From NCBI GenBank assembly GCA_964511945.1, contig CAZEHO010000006.1:1-64000 (forward strand): a stretch of DNA of 64,000 bases, given 5' to 3'. The position numbers and the translations under genes were made by a program. The DNA comes from CAZEHO01 sp964511945 (lineage in GTDB: Bacteria > Actinomycetota > Acidimicrobiia > Spongiisociales > UBA11373). Position 1 is the first letter of the stretch. Every line of letters starts with the position of its first letter. The notes under the pieces were generated by a model. That model saw only the letters and a list, made by a program, of their open reading frames with translations. It had not been told where the DNA came from and did not search any database. This document shows positions 57,609 to 64,000 of this stretch, piece by piece.

Positions 57609-58310
57609 TCAGCCGTTCAGCCGGCGCCGCTCGAGTCCCTCGAGGATGATGTCGAGCCCGAATTCGAACTCGCTCTGGTCGTCACACCACCCGAGTGTCG
57701 TTTCGGGGTCGTCGTGGGTGATGACGGCAAGCATGCCGACCAGGTTGGGGAACTGAGGCGCCAGGTCCTGCAGCATGGCGGCAATCTGCTCATCGGTCCG
57801 GCTGGGATCGTCCGGGGCGAAGAGTTCCTGGTTGAACCCGAGGCCCCTGCTCCCCAGCGCATGCATCGCGTGGTGGCCGAGGTCGTTGCAGAACCCGCCC
57901 TCGATCATGATCCCGAGCAAGGTGTCGTAGTAGCGCAGCAGTGTCGGTGTCATCACCGTCCTGGTTTCGATCACCGCCGGGGCCCAGGGATGGCGCAGCA
58001 TGACCTGCCGGGCCGTGAGGATGCGGTGGCGTACCGCCGGCAGCCAGTCTTTGCCCGCCGGAGCGTCGAAGCCGCCCAACTCGGTCTCGACCTCACCGAG
58101 CAAGGTGTCGACGACGCCGTCGAGCAGCGCCTCCTTGTTGGCCACGTGGTAGTAGAGGGACATGGCCTCGACCCCCAGTTCGTGGGCCAGATTGCGCATC
58201 GTGAGGGCGACGATGCCCTGCGAGTCGGCAAGCGTGACCGCCGCCTTGAGGATGCGCTCCCGGTTCAGCGGGAGCCGCCGTTCTGTGGGGGATTCGGTGT
58301 CCGTCACCAT
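57609..58310 (-). CDS. TetR-family repressor (TetR_C-type)
   Basis: The 233-residue repressor has an N-terminal helix-turn-helix (LPLNRERILKAAVTLAD, LTMRNLAHELGVEAMSLYYHV) and a C-terminal domain like that of TetR itself, which binds a small hydrophobic ligand. It is divergent from an MDR oxidoreductase gene. A 20-bp palindrome sits in the intergenic region, so it very likely represses both genes. Confidence 0.92.
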   Translation of the reverse strand: MVTDTESPTERRLPLNRERILKAAVTLADSQGIVALTMRNLAHELGVEAMSLYYHVANKEALLDGVVDTLLGEVETELGGFDAPAGKDWLPAVRHRILTARQVMLRHPWAPAVIETRTVMTPTLLRYYDTLLGIMIEGGFCNDLGHHAMHALGSRGLGFNQELFAPDDPSRTDEQIAAMLQDLAPQFPNLVGMLAVITHDDPETTLGWCDDQSEFEFGLDIILEGLERRRLNG

Positions 58311-58333
58311 GGGGAATCATCGTACCGTACGCG

Positions 58334-58353
58334 GTAAGGCTTGACAGCCTTAC
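58334..58353. promoter_or_regulatory. TetR operator palindrome
   Basis: GTAAGGCT-TGAC-AGCCTTAC has perfect 8-bp arms. It overlaps the -35 TTGACA (58341-58346) of the oxidoreductase promoter, so binding would block polymerase. Confidence 0.8.
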
Positions 58354-58368
58354 AACGTATGGTAATCT
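58341..58368 (+). promoter_or_regulatory. Promoter of the MDR oxidoreductase
   Basis: TTGACA (58341-58346), a 16-base spacer and TAATCT (58363-58368), about 39 bases before the ATG at 58407. Confidence 0.65.
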
Positions 58369-58406
58369 TACATCGTGCGAACACCAGACGACGACAGGGG
58401 ATCGGC

Positions 58407-59435
58407 ATGACCATGCAGCCGCTGGCTACAGAGCAGACCACGGGGCCGGGGGAGCCGCGAACCATGAAGGCCATCACGCAGGACGTCTACGGCCGTCCCG
58501 AGGTTCTGGGGTTGCGCGAGGTCGAGGTCCCGGTTCCGAGCGACGACCAAGTGCTCATCAGGGTGGAAGCTTCGTCCCTGAACATGTTCGACTGGCACAT
58601 GACCACCGGGACCCCGTACATGACACGGATGGTGGCAGGACTGCGGCGGCCGAAGCAGCCGGTCCCGGGGGCCGACGTTGCCGGGGTCGTTGAGCTGGTC
58701 GGACGGAACGTGACCCGGTTTGCCGTCGGTGACGAGGTGTTCGGCGGAGTCGGGTGGGGCGCATTCGCCGAATACACCGTCGCCAGCGAGCGGGGGATCA
58801 CCCACAAACCGGATGGCATCACGTTCGAGCAGGCGGCGGCCACCTCACTGGCCGGAATGACCGCGCTGCAGGGATTGCGGGATGTCGGAGGACTGGAGGC
58901 CGGCCACAGGGTGCTGATCAACGGAGCTTCCGGCGGGGTCGGCACGTTCGCCGTGCAGATCGCCAAGGCGCTGGGCGCCGAGGTCACCGCCGTGTGCAGC
59001 ACGACAAAGGTCGAGATGGTCCGTTCGATTGGGGCCGACAAGGTTGTCGACTACACCTGGGACGACTACACCGAGAGCGAGCAGGGCTACGACCTGCTAC
59101 TCGACAACGCCGGCAACCGTCCCTGGCGGCGGACGAAGCGGGTCCTGGCCCCGGGCGGGATCAACGTGACCATCACCGGGCCGAAACACCGATGGATGGG
59201 TCCGGTCCGGAACCTCATCGCTCGCCGGGTGGCGTCCTCGTTCAGCCGCAAGCGGATGGCCTCGTTCACTGCTGCGATGAAGCAGGCCGACCTCGAGACG
59301 TTGGCCGGTTGGTTGGAGGCCGGTGAGATCGAGCCGGTGATCGAGCGGACATACCCGCTGGCCGAGGTGCCCGAGGCACTCCGCTATCTGGGAGAGGGGC
59401 ACGCCCTCGGCAAGGTCGTCATCGAGATCGGGTAG
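58407..59435 (+). CDS. NAD(P)-dependent MDR oxidoreductase (quinone reductase-like)
   Basis: The 342-residue medium-chain reductase has a GroES-like N-terminal domain (EVPVPSDDQVLIRVEASSLN, GADVAGVVELVGRNVTRFAVGD). The Rossmann domain has the nucleotide loop INGASGGVGTFAVQIAKALG. It lacks the Cys/His set of zinc enzymes, so it is a zinc-free reductase, such as quinone or enoyl reductases. ATG 58407 is used; Met20 at 58464 begins the conserved domain and is an alternative. Regulated by the divergent TetR. Confidence 0.88.
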   Translation: MTMQPLATEQTTGPGEPRTMKAITQDVYGRPEVLGLREVEVPVPSDDQVLIRVEASSLNMFDWHMTTGTPYMTRMVAGLRRPKQPVPGADVAGVVELVGRNVTRFAVGDEVFGGVGWGAFAEYTVASERGITHKPDGITFEQAAATSLAGMTALQGLRDVGGLEAGHRVLINGASGGVGTFAVQIAKALGAEVTAVCSTTKVEMVRSIGADKVVDYTWDDYTESEQGYDLLLDNAGNRPWRRTKRVLAPGGINVTITGPKHRWMGPVRNLIARRVASSFSRKRMASFTAAMKQADLETLAGWLEAGEIEPVIERTYPLAEVPEALRYLGEGHALGKVVIEIG

Positions 59436-59438
59436 CGG

Positions 59439-59879
59439 TCAGTCGACCAGGCGGATGAAGGTGTAGACCCCCTCGAGGATTCCGAATGCCGGCCACATGC
59501 CCCACACGATCACCCAGTAGTTGAAGGTGTTCTCTCGGAATCCCAGGTCGCGATCCCAGATGTAGATCCAGATCGCGGTGTACCAGAACGGGACCGATGC
59601 CATCAGGGCCAGCAGGAACCCCCAGCGCTGGCCGAGCAGCATGCCGATGCTGCCGGCGAACTGCAGCGGTGCCCAGAAGAAGGGGTCGGCCCAGGCCGAG
59701 CCCTGGTTGAAGGCGAAGTAGGCCTTGGGGTCGGTGGCGTCGGGGCTGCCCCCGTACACGTTCTCGATCGTCCATTCCGTCCGCGGGCGGAGAGCGGCCA
59801 CGAACTGCAGGCCGCCGAGCAGTGCCATGAGCACCATGCCGGCGATGGCGACGATCCAGGTCAAGACGGTGACATCCAT
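59439..59879 (-). CDS. Four-helix membrane protein, unknown
   Basis: This 146-residue protein has four predicted membrane helices: about residues 5-27, 70-90, 88-110 and 122-142. Aromatic residues are frequent (SVPFWYTAIWIYIWDRD), and a polar loop lies between helices 1 and 2. No family is recognised. It lies 10 bp downstream of the next gene in a probable operon with the TetR gene. ATG 59879 with GGAG upstream is chosen over the longer frame. Confidence 0.7.
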   Translation of the reverse strand: MDVTVLTWIVAIAGMVLMALLGGLQFVAALRPRTEWTIENVYGGSPDATDPKAYFAFNQGSAWADPFFWAPLQFAGSIGMLLGQRWGFLLALMASVPFWYTAIWIYIWDRDLGFRENTFNYWVIVWGMWPAFGILEGVYTFIRLVD

Positions 59880-59889
59880 GGGGTTCTCC

Positions 59890-60342
59890 TCAGGGGACGA
59901 GCATCTGGGAGTTGGTGACGACCAGGGTGAGGACGCCTGTTCCCAGATTGGCGATGGTCCAGACATTGCGCATCGGGTTCTTGGTGGTCGAGTAGTGGTC
60001 ACCGGACGCCCGGTGGTTGCGGGTCCAGAACCAGAACTGCAGGGCGTGGTAGGTGAGGATCGACCCCGGGATCCACGCCCAGGCATAGGCCCACGACGCA
60101 CCGAGGATCAGTCCAATCCCGGCGATTCCGTAGGTCCAGCCGAGGAGGGTGTCGGCCACGGCGATGGCGTGCTCGTAGTTCTTGTGCTCGGGCCGCATCC
60201 CGGCTTCCTGCAGGCCGAGTCGGGTACCGAGTTCCCAGTTGGCGACCGAGAGAGCCTGGGCGAGGAAGTGGATGCAGAAGCCGACCAGCAGGACCATCAC
60301 GCCGGCGACGATGTTTGCGTACGGGAAGACCTGATCCATCAA
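59890..60342 (-). CDS. Four-helix membrane protein, unknown
   Basis: This 150-residue protein has four predicted helices at about residues 10-32, 65-84, 85-107 and 128-145. It has a conserved-looking polar segment NHRASGDHYSTTKNPMRNVW. It shares topology with the following gene and may form a complex with it. No function is recognised. Upstream site AAGGAGCG supports ATG 60342. Confidence 0.7.
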   Translation of the reverse strand: MMDQVFPYANIVAGVMVLLVGFCIHFLAQALSVANWELGTRLGLQEAGMRPEHKNYEHAIAVADTLLGWTYGIAGIGLILGASWAYAWAWIPGSILTYHALQFWFWTRNHRASGDHYSTTKNPMRNVWTIANLGTGVLTLVVTNSQMLVP

Positions 60343-60362
60343 GTGTGCGCTCCTTCTTCTGG

Positions 60363-61016
60363 TCAGTCCGATCCGGCGAGCGGGAGGCGGGGGAGTGGCG
60401 GTCCATCGATCTGCTCCGATCCGCCGCCGGCGGTACCGGCGAGGAGTTCATAGAGGCGCAGCGCATTGCCGACCATGCGGCCGCCGACATCCTCTCCGGG
60501 CACGGTGCGATCGTTGATGAGGTTGAACGTTTCTCCGTCGAGGTAGGCGTAGACGATGTCACAGGCGTCGGCCGCCGTGGCCGCGTCGACACCGGGGGTG
60601 GCGGCGCCGAAGGCATCGAACAGCCACTGCTTCATGACCGTGACCGTCTCGAGGATGTCATCGGGGTAATCGGGCCCCAGCGGGTCCGATCCGATGAACC
60701 GGTACAACCCCGGGTACTGCTGCGGGTACGTCGCCAGGTTGGTGATCAGGCGCCGCCGGTACTCCTCGAGCGGCAGCGGACCGTCGAGCCCTCGGGCAAG
60801 GTGCCCGCCGTAGTGCTCGAGCACCCGGCGGAAGGCCTGCCACAGCAGATGGTCGAAGCTCGGGAAGTAGTTGTAGACGTTGGTGTGGGCGAACCCGGCG
60901 CGGCGGGCGACTTCCCGCAGGTTCACACCGAGGGATCCACCCTTCTCCGTGATCAGCGCAACGGTCTCGTCGACCAGGCGTTCAACCGAGGGAGCCGACC
61001 GGGGTGACTTCGCCAC
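60363..61016 (-). CDS. TetR-family regulator
   Basis: The 217-residue regulator has the helix-turn-helix LREVARRAGFAHTNVYNYFPSFDHLL and a variable ligand domain. It heads a three-gene unit with two small membrane proteins, 20 bp apart. A perfect 28-bp palindrome lies just upstream of its start, so it probably represses its own operon. Confidence 0.9.
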   Translation of the reverse strand: MAKSPRSAPSVERLVDETVALITEKGGSLGVNLREVARRAGFAHTNVYNYFPSFDHLLWQAFRRVLEHYGGHLARGLDGPLPLEEYRRRLITNLATYPQQYPGLYRFIGSDPLGPDYPDDILETVTVMKQWLFDAFGAATPGVDAATAADACDIVYAYLDGETFNLINDRTVPGEDVGGRMVGNALRLYELLAGTAGGGSEQIDGPPLPRLPLAGSD

Positions 61017-61030
61017 GCCACCACCTCCGC

Positions 61031-61058
61031 ATTACCAGTGGTCATTACCACTGGTAAT
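61031..61058. promoter_or_regulatory. 28-bp perfect palindromic operator
   Basis: ATTACCAGTGGT-CATT-ACCACTGGTAAT: perfect 12-bp arms around a 4-base spacer, 15 bp upstream of the TetR start codon. Confidence 0.88.
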
Positions 61059-61123
61059 CTAGCGGGCCGGATCACCTCGAGTCGAATCGATCGACCTGCG
61101 AGGTTTCCCGCTCGCCGCTTCGC

Positions 61124-61603
61124 TCAGACCGTGCGCGGGATTGCTCTGGTGAGCTGCATGATCGGCTTGATCAGGTACTTGTGCCCGAAGTCGGCAGTCG
61201 GACCGAACATGAGAGGACAGCCGCCGTCGATGACCGTAATCCCGTTGTCGCGACCGCGGACCGTCGCTTCATCGCAGATACTGCCGGGGCCGGGGCCCTT
61301 GTGCATCCAGACGTGACGGATCCCCAGTTCGACACACTCCCGCATGGTGTCCTCGCCGGCGTCGGGGCGAGTTGCGATGACGACGGCGTCGACACCATCA
61401 GGCACGGCACCGAGATTCCGGTATGCCGTGTCGCCCTCGACCTCTTCGGCGTTCGGGTTGATCGCAAACACCTCGTACCCGCGATCGCGCAGCCGCCGGT
61501 ACACGATGTTGCCGCCGCGACCGCCGGCCTTGCGTGACACGCCGGTAACGGCGATTCGCTTGTTGGACAGGAACGACGCAGCGGCGTCCTTGGTGGATTG
61601 CAT
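61124..61603 (-). CDS. CoA-binding domain protein (YccU-like)
   Basis: The 159-residue protein is one Rossmann-like CoA-binding domain: RIAVTGVSRKAGGRGGNIVYRRL near the N-terminus, VFAINPNAEEVEG, and DAVVIATRPDAGEDTMREC. The IRHVWMHKGPGPGS and NGITVIDGGCPLMF segments follow the acyl-CoA synthetase alpha-subunit pattern. Such stand-alone domains are of unknown role; the Cys in GGCPLMF is conserved in the family. Confidence 0.88.
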   Translation of the reverse strand: MQSTKDAAASFLSNKRIAVTGVSRKAGGRGGNIVYRRLRDRGYEVFAINPNAEEVEGDTAYRNLGAVPDGVDAVVIATRPDAGEDTMRECVELGIRHVWMHKGPGPGSICDEATVRGRDNGITVIDGGCPLMFGPTADFGHKYLIKPIMQLTRAIPRTV

Positions 61604-61900
61604 GCTTGCTCCGTTGATAACTATCCACCAAGTGTGCGATCCGGCGGGGGCTCCGGCCAGGGTCCAAAGCCACCCCGACTACGGGCTCCCGATCACCCTT
61701 GTGGGGGATGCCCCGATGGCGCCGCCCACGGCGGGAGGGGGCCGGAACTGATCGGCGGCGCGCCGATGAGATCGTCGAAGAGGCAGGGCGGCTGCCGACC
61801 GCCGGACAGACCGTCGAGGCCGTTCGGTTGTATCGACGGGCCATCGCCCTCCATCCGCCGTACGCCCGGCTGCTCGAGCGGCTGCGGGGCGGTCGCCCGG
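61604..61900. other. Gap with a weak TPR-like frame
   Basis: 297 bp between two minus-strand genes. A plus frame from about 61708 reads GQTVEAVRLYRRAIALHPPY, like one tetratricopeptide repeat, but it runs without a stop into the antisense of the next gene and has no clear start. I do not call a gene. Confidence 0.3.
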
Positions 61901-62680
61901 CTAGGAACGCCGTTCGGCGACAGCACGAACCGCCCACAACGCGGCGGCTCCCCAGAGCACGCCGGCGACGGCACCGGCGATCAGGTCGGCGGCGGTGTGG
62001 ACTCCGAGCAGGTAGCGGGAGACGGTCACCGCGACGGCCCAAACCGGGATGACCGTGACGCCGACCCGGAGCCTCCAGCCCTGCATCCAAGCGAGCCCGA
62101 AGCCAGCCCACATGGTGGCGAAGGCGACCGCAGTGGTGGTGTGGCCGGAGGGCAGGGCATACCCGGCCTCGTGGATCCAGTGGTCGCGCACCAGATCCGA
62201 GAGTTCGGGTGTTGTCTGCGGCGTGAGGCGGTCCGCGAGCAGGGAGCGCCGTTCGTCCTTGTTGCCGAGCGCATAGAAGGCATCTCCATCGGCGACCTCG
62301 GGACCGAGGGTGCCGGCCTCGGCGAGTTCGACGATGTTCGGCCGGGGCACTCCGATGGCTTCCTTGACGACGGACTCGTTGAGCAGGCCGTTCCCGGCGA
62401 GGACGACCAGCATCGCCAGGATGAGAGTGCCGGCCTCGACCCCGCGGCGGCGTCTGCTGATGCCGGGCCGGGTGAACGCCATTACGACGGCCGCGGCACA
62501 GATGAGCGGCATCTGGGTCCAGTACGCGGTGTCGGAGATGCGGACCATGACGTCGGCGAACCAGGTGTCGAGGGCGATGTCCGGGAGCAGGCCGATCAGA
62601 GCAATGGCAGCCAGGACCGCGCCGAGCACGGCGGAGAGCCGGCGCCACAGGTGGGGGTTCCCGCTCGCAGTGACGGACAC
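61901..62680 (-). CDS. PAP2-family phosphatase
   Basis: The 259-residue membrane phosphatase has the three PAP2 motifs: KEAIGVPRPN, ALPSGHTTTAVAF and SRYLLGVHTAADLI, the last with the catalytic His. Five or six helices surround them. It should hydrolyse a lipid phosphate or pyrophosphate at the outer face of the membrane. GTG 62680 follows GGGAGG; longer frames have no homology. Confidence 0.9.
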   Translation of the reverse strand: MSVTASGNPHLWRRLSAVLGAVLAAIALIGLLPDIALDTWFADVMVRISDTAYWTQMPLICAAAVVMAFTRPGISRRRRGVEAGTLILAMLVVLAGNGLLNESVVKEAIGVPRPNIVELAEAGTLGPEVADGDAFYALGNKDERRSLLADRLTPQTTPELSDLVRDHWIHEAGYALPSGHTTTAVAFATMWAGFGLAWMQGWRLRVGVTVIPVWAVAVTVSRYLLGVHTAADLIAGAVAGVLWGAAALWAVRAVAERRS

Positions 62681-62803
62681 CGGACCTCCCTCGATCGGCT
62701 CACCCGATGCTATCGAGGCGCGCCGGCCGGTCGCAGATGTGACAGACGTCCCTTGAGCCGGACTCTCCTCGGGCGCACGATGGCAGGGTCCAGGAGGTGC
62801 CGG

Positions 62804-63895
62804 ATGATGAGGATGCTCCGCTGGTGGGCCGCGTTGCTGATTCTGTTCCTGGTCGCAGGAGTGACAGGCTGTGGCGACGATGACGCAAAGCCTCCGGGGG
62901 TCCCGGGACCCTTGCCGTCGACTTCGGCTCCGGCTCCGCCGCCTGATTCGACCCGCCCGGCACCGACGCTGCCCGCAACGACGGTGGCCGAGGCCACGAG
63001 CGTTCCGACGGTTGGGGGTGGCGGGGGACCGGTGGTCGACCTCTTCTACGCAATCCACGTGCATACGCAGAACGAATGGGCGCCCTTCCGGGATCCAGAA
63101 CTTACGGATCTCGATGTGACGGCAGCCGAAGGGTTTGTCACCCACATCGAGGCAATCGCCGGCACCCTGGAGGCGCACGGCGCCAGGGGAAGCTTCCACT
63201 TCACGTTCGGAACTGCAGCCGGACTCTGCACCCTCGATCCGGCCTACTTCGATGACCTCGCAGCCCGCGGGCACGAGATCGGCATCCACGCTCACACAAA
63301 TCAGTTCCTGCTCCGCGCCGCGATCGAGATGGAGTTGACGTGCGGACGGGCGATCGGCACCGGCTCCGGGCTGGCGGCGATGGCCGGTGGTCCCGATGGC
63401 TCGACCGACGCGACGCTCGGGGAATCGCTGCAGGTGTTTCGGGATGTCGGGGCAACGCAGTTGCTGGTCAACATGTCGGACCATTGCGGCTCGGTTTCGA
63501 GTGGAGGCAATGCGATCGAGCCGTGGCAACCCGCGGGCAGCGACGTCTGCACCGACGACGGAGCCGGGATCATCATGATCGACCAGGCGCCGCTGCAGTA
63601 CGTCATCACCGATGGAGCGCCGGCGGATGTCTTCGCGGAGGCGGAGTTCTCGACGCTCGCCGGACTGGCGGAGGCGGCGGTGGCGGAGGCTGCCACCCTG
63701 CCGGTCGACAGCGTTGCCGTGTGGGGTTTCGTCACCCACACGAACGAGTACGTGATCGGTGCGTCGGCGGAGGCCGCACCCCAACAGGCGGCACTGAACG
63801 GACTCGACCTACTGCTGGGCCGGTTGGGTTCACTCGTCGGCGCCGGTCGTGCTCGCTGGTCGACCGGCGCCGAGATCGCAGCTCGGGTGGGGTGA
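62804..63895 (+). CDS. Lipoprotein with NodB-like deacetylase fold
   Basis: The 363-residue lipoprotein (lipobox LVAGVTGCGD near residue 20) has a Pro/Thr linker to about residue 70. A domain with FYAIHVHTQNEW, GARGSFHFTFG and GHEIGIHAHTNQF follows. The last resembles the HxxxH metal motif of CE4 deacetylases. The usual TFDD start is replaced by IHVHT, so the substrate or activity is uncertain. ATG 62804 has AGGAGG seven bases upstream. Confidence 0.72.
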   Translation: MMRMLRWWAALLILFLVAGVTGCGDDDAKPPGVPGPLPSTSAPAPPPDSTRPAPTLPATTVAEATSVPTVGGGGGPVVDLFYAIHVHTQNEWAPFRDPELTDLDVTAAEGFVTHIEAIAGTLEAHGARGSFHFTFGTAAGLCTLDPAYFDDLAARGHEIGIHAHTNQFLLRAAIEMELTCGRAIGTGSGLAAMAGGPDGSTDATLGESLQVFRDVGATQLLVNMSDHCGSVSSGGNAIEPWQPAGSDVCTDDGAGIIMIDQAPLQYVITDGAPADVFAEAEFSTLAGLAEAAVAEAATLPVDSVAVWGFVTHTNEYVIGASAEAAPQQAALNGLDLLLGRLGSLVGAGRARWSTGAEIAARVG

Positions 63896-63898
63896 GGG

Positions 63899-64000
63899 CT
63901 ACCCGACCAGGTCCATCTGGAGGAAGTCGCTGATCCCGAGCCGGTCGGGCGGCATCGGGGTGCCGTCGGCAACCAGGCGCTCGGCCTCGGTCCGTGAGAT
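63899..64000 (-). CDS. Gene cut by the window edge, C-terminal 33 residues
   Basis: Only the C-terminus is visible (ERLVADGTPMPPDRLGISDF, then LQMDLVG and a TAG stop). No family can be named from so little. It is convergent with the NodB-like lipoprotein gene with 3 bp between stops. Confidence 0.5.
   Translation of the reverse strand: MSRTEAERLVADGTPMPPDRLGISDFLQMDLVG

Noticed and set aside
61708..61920. Possible TPR protein on the plus strand
   Set aside because: Only one repeat-like segment, no stop before the antisense of the PAP2 gene and no ribosome-binding site.
1..64000. CRISPR arrays, rRNA genes, prophage structural genes, replication origin
   Set aside because: None seen: no regularly spaced repeats, no rRNA-like sequence, no capsid, tail or terminase genes, and no dnaA-box cluster noticed by eye.

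Overview
The window is a high-GC actinobacterial chromosome segment. The many lipoproteins with Thr-rich linkers just after the lipobox, the short RpoD-like sigma factor, and the mixture of transporters, amidase and regulators suggest an uncultured member of class Acidimicrobiia. This placement is inferred from style and not from a marker-gene tree.

Layout. 1-1500 is mobile debris: an IS21-family remnant (IstA tail, intact IstB) and a tyrosine-recombinase tail. 1500-21700 is ordinary chromosome: cytochrome c, GT2 glycosyltransferase with PlsY, a TolB-like propeller, a Stf0 sulfotransferase, a PP-loop protein, a sugar kinase/class II aldolase pair, lipoproteins, a Crp/Fnr regulator, a DUF3179 gene with an in-frame UGA, a primary-type sigma factor, and an MFS/CcdA/TlpA operon. 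At 21789 lies a tRNA-Ile2(CAU) gene. Its 3' half is repeated at 28403 and 32463, which delimits two tandem integrated islands. Island 1 (21863-28402) carries a family of lipoproteins with shared domains, an orphan sensor kinase and dead integrase and HNH pieces. Island 2 (28448-32462) carries an intact integrase, a frameshifted PstS-like gene, a Phd/RelE toxin-antitoxin pair and small proteins.

32675-41969 has a secreted amidase, a beta-helix lipoprotein, a large lipoprotein, an FAD oxidoreductase, an acyl carrier protein and a 3'-truncated AMP ligase. 41983-47894 is a complete oligopeptide ABC operon whose binding protein appears circularly permuted. 49028-57274 is a divergent catabolic cluster around an Lrp/AsnC regulator. 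On one side are a three-subunit molybdenum hydroxylase and an SDR; on the other are a carbamoyltransferase, a ureohydrolase-like protein and a PuuE/NodB-type deacetylase. It resembles purine or ureide catabolism loci. 57609-61058 has two TetR genes, each with a clear palindromic operator. The end holds a CoA-binding protein, a PAP2 phosphatase, a NodB-like lipoprotein and one gene cut by the window edge.

Most notable: (1) a DUF3179 gene in which UGA replaces the first Cys of a conserved CxxC, with a bacterial SECIS-like hairpin at the right spacing, making it a candidate selenoprotein; (2) a permuted SBP_bac_5 protein; (3) tandem tRNA islands with three att copies; (4) a ureohydrolase fold lacking the usual GGDHS metal motif.
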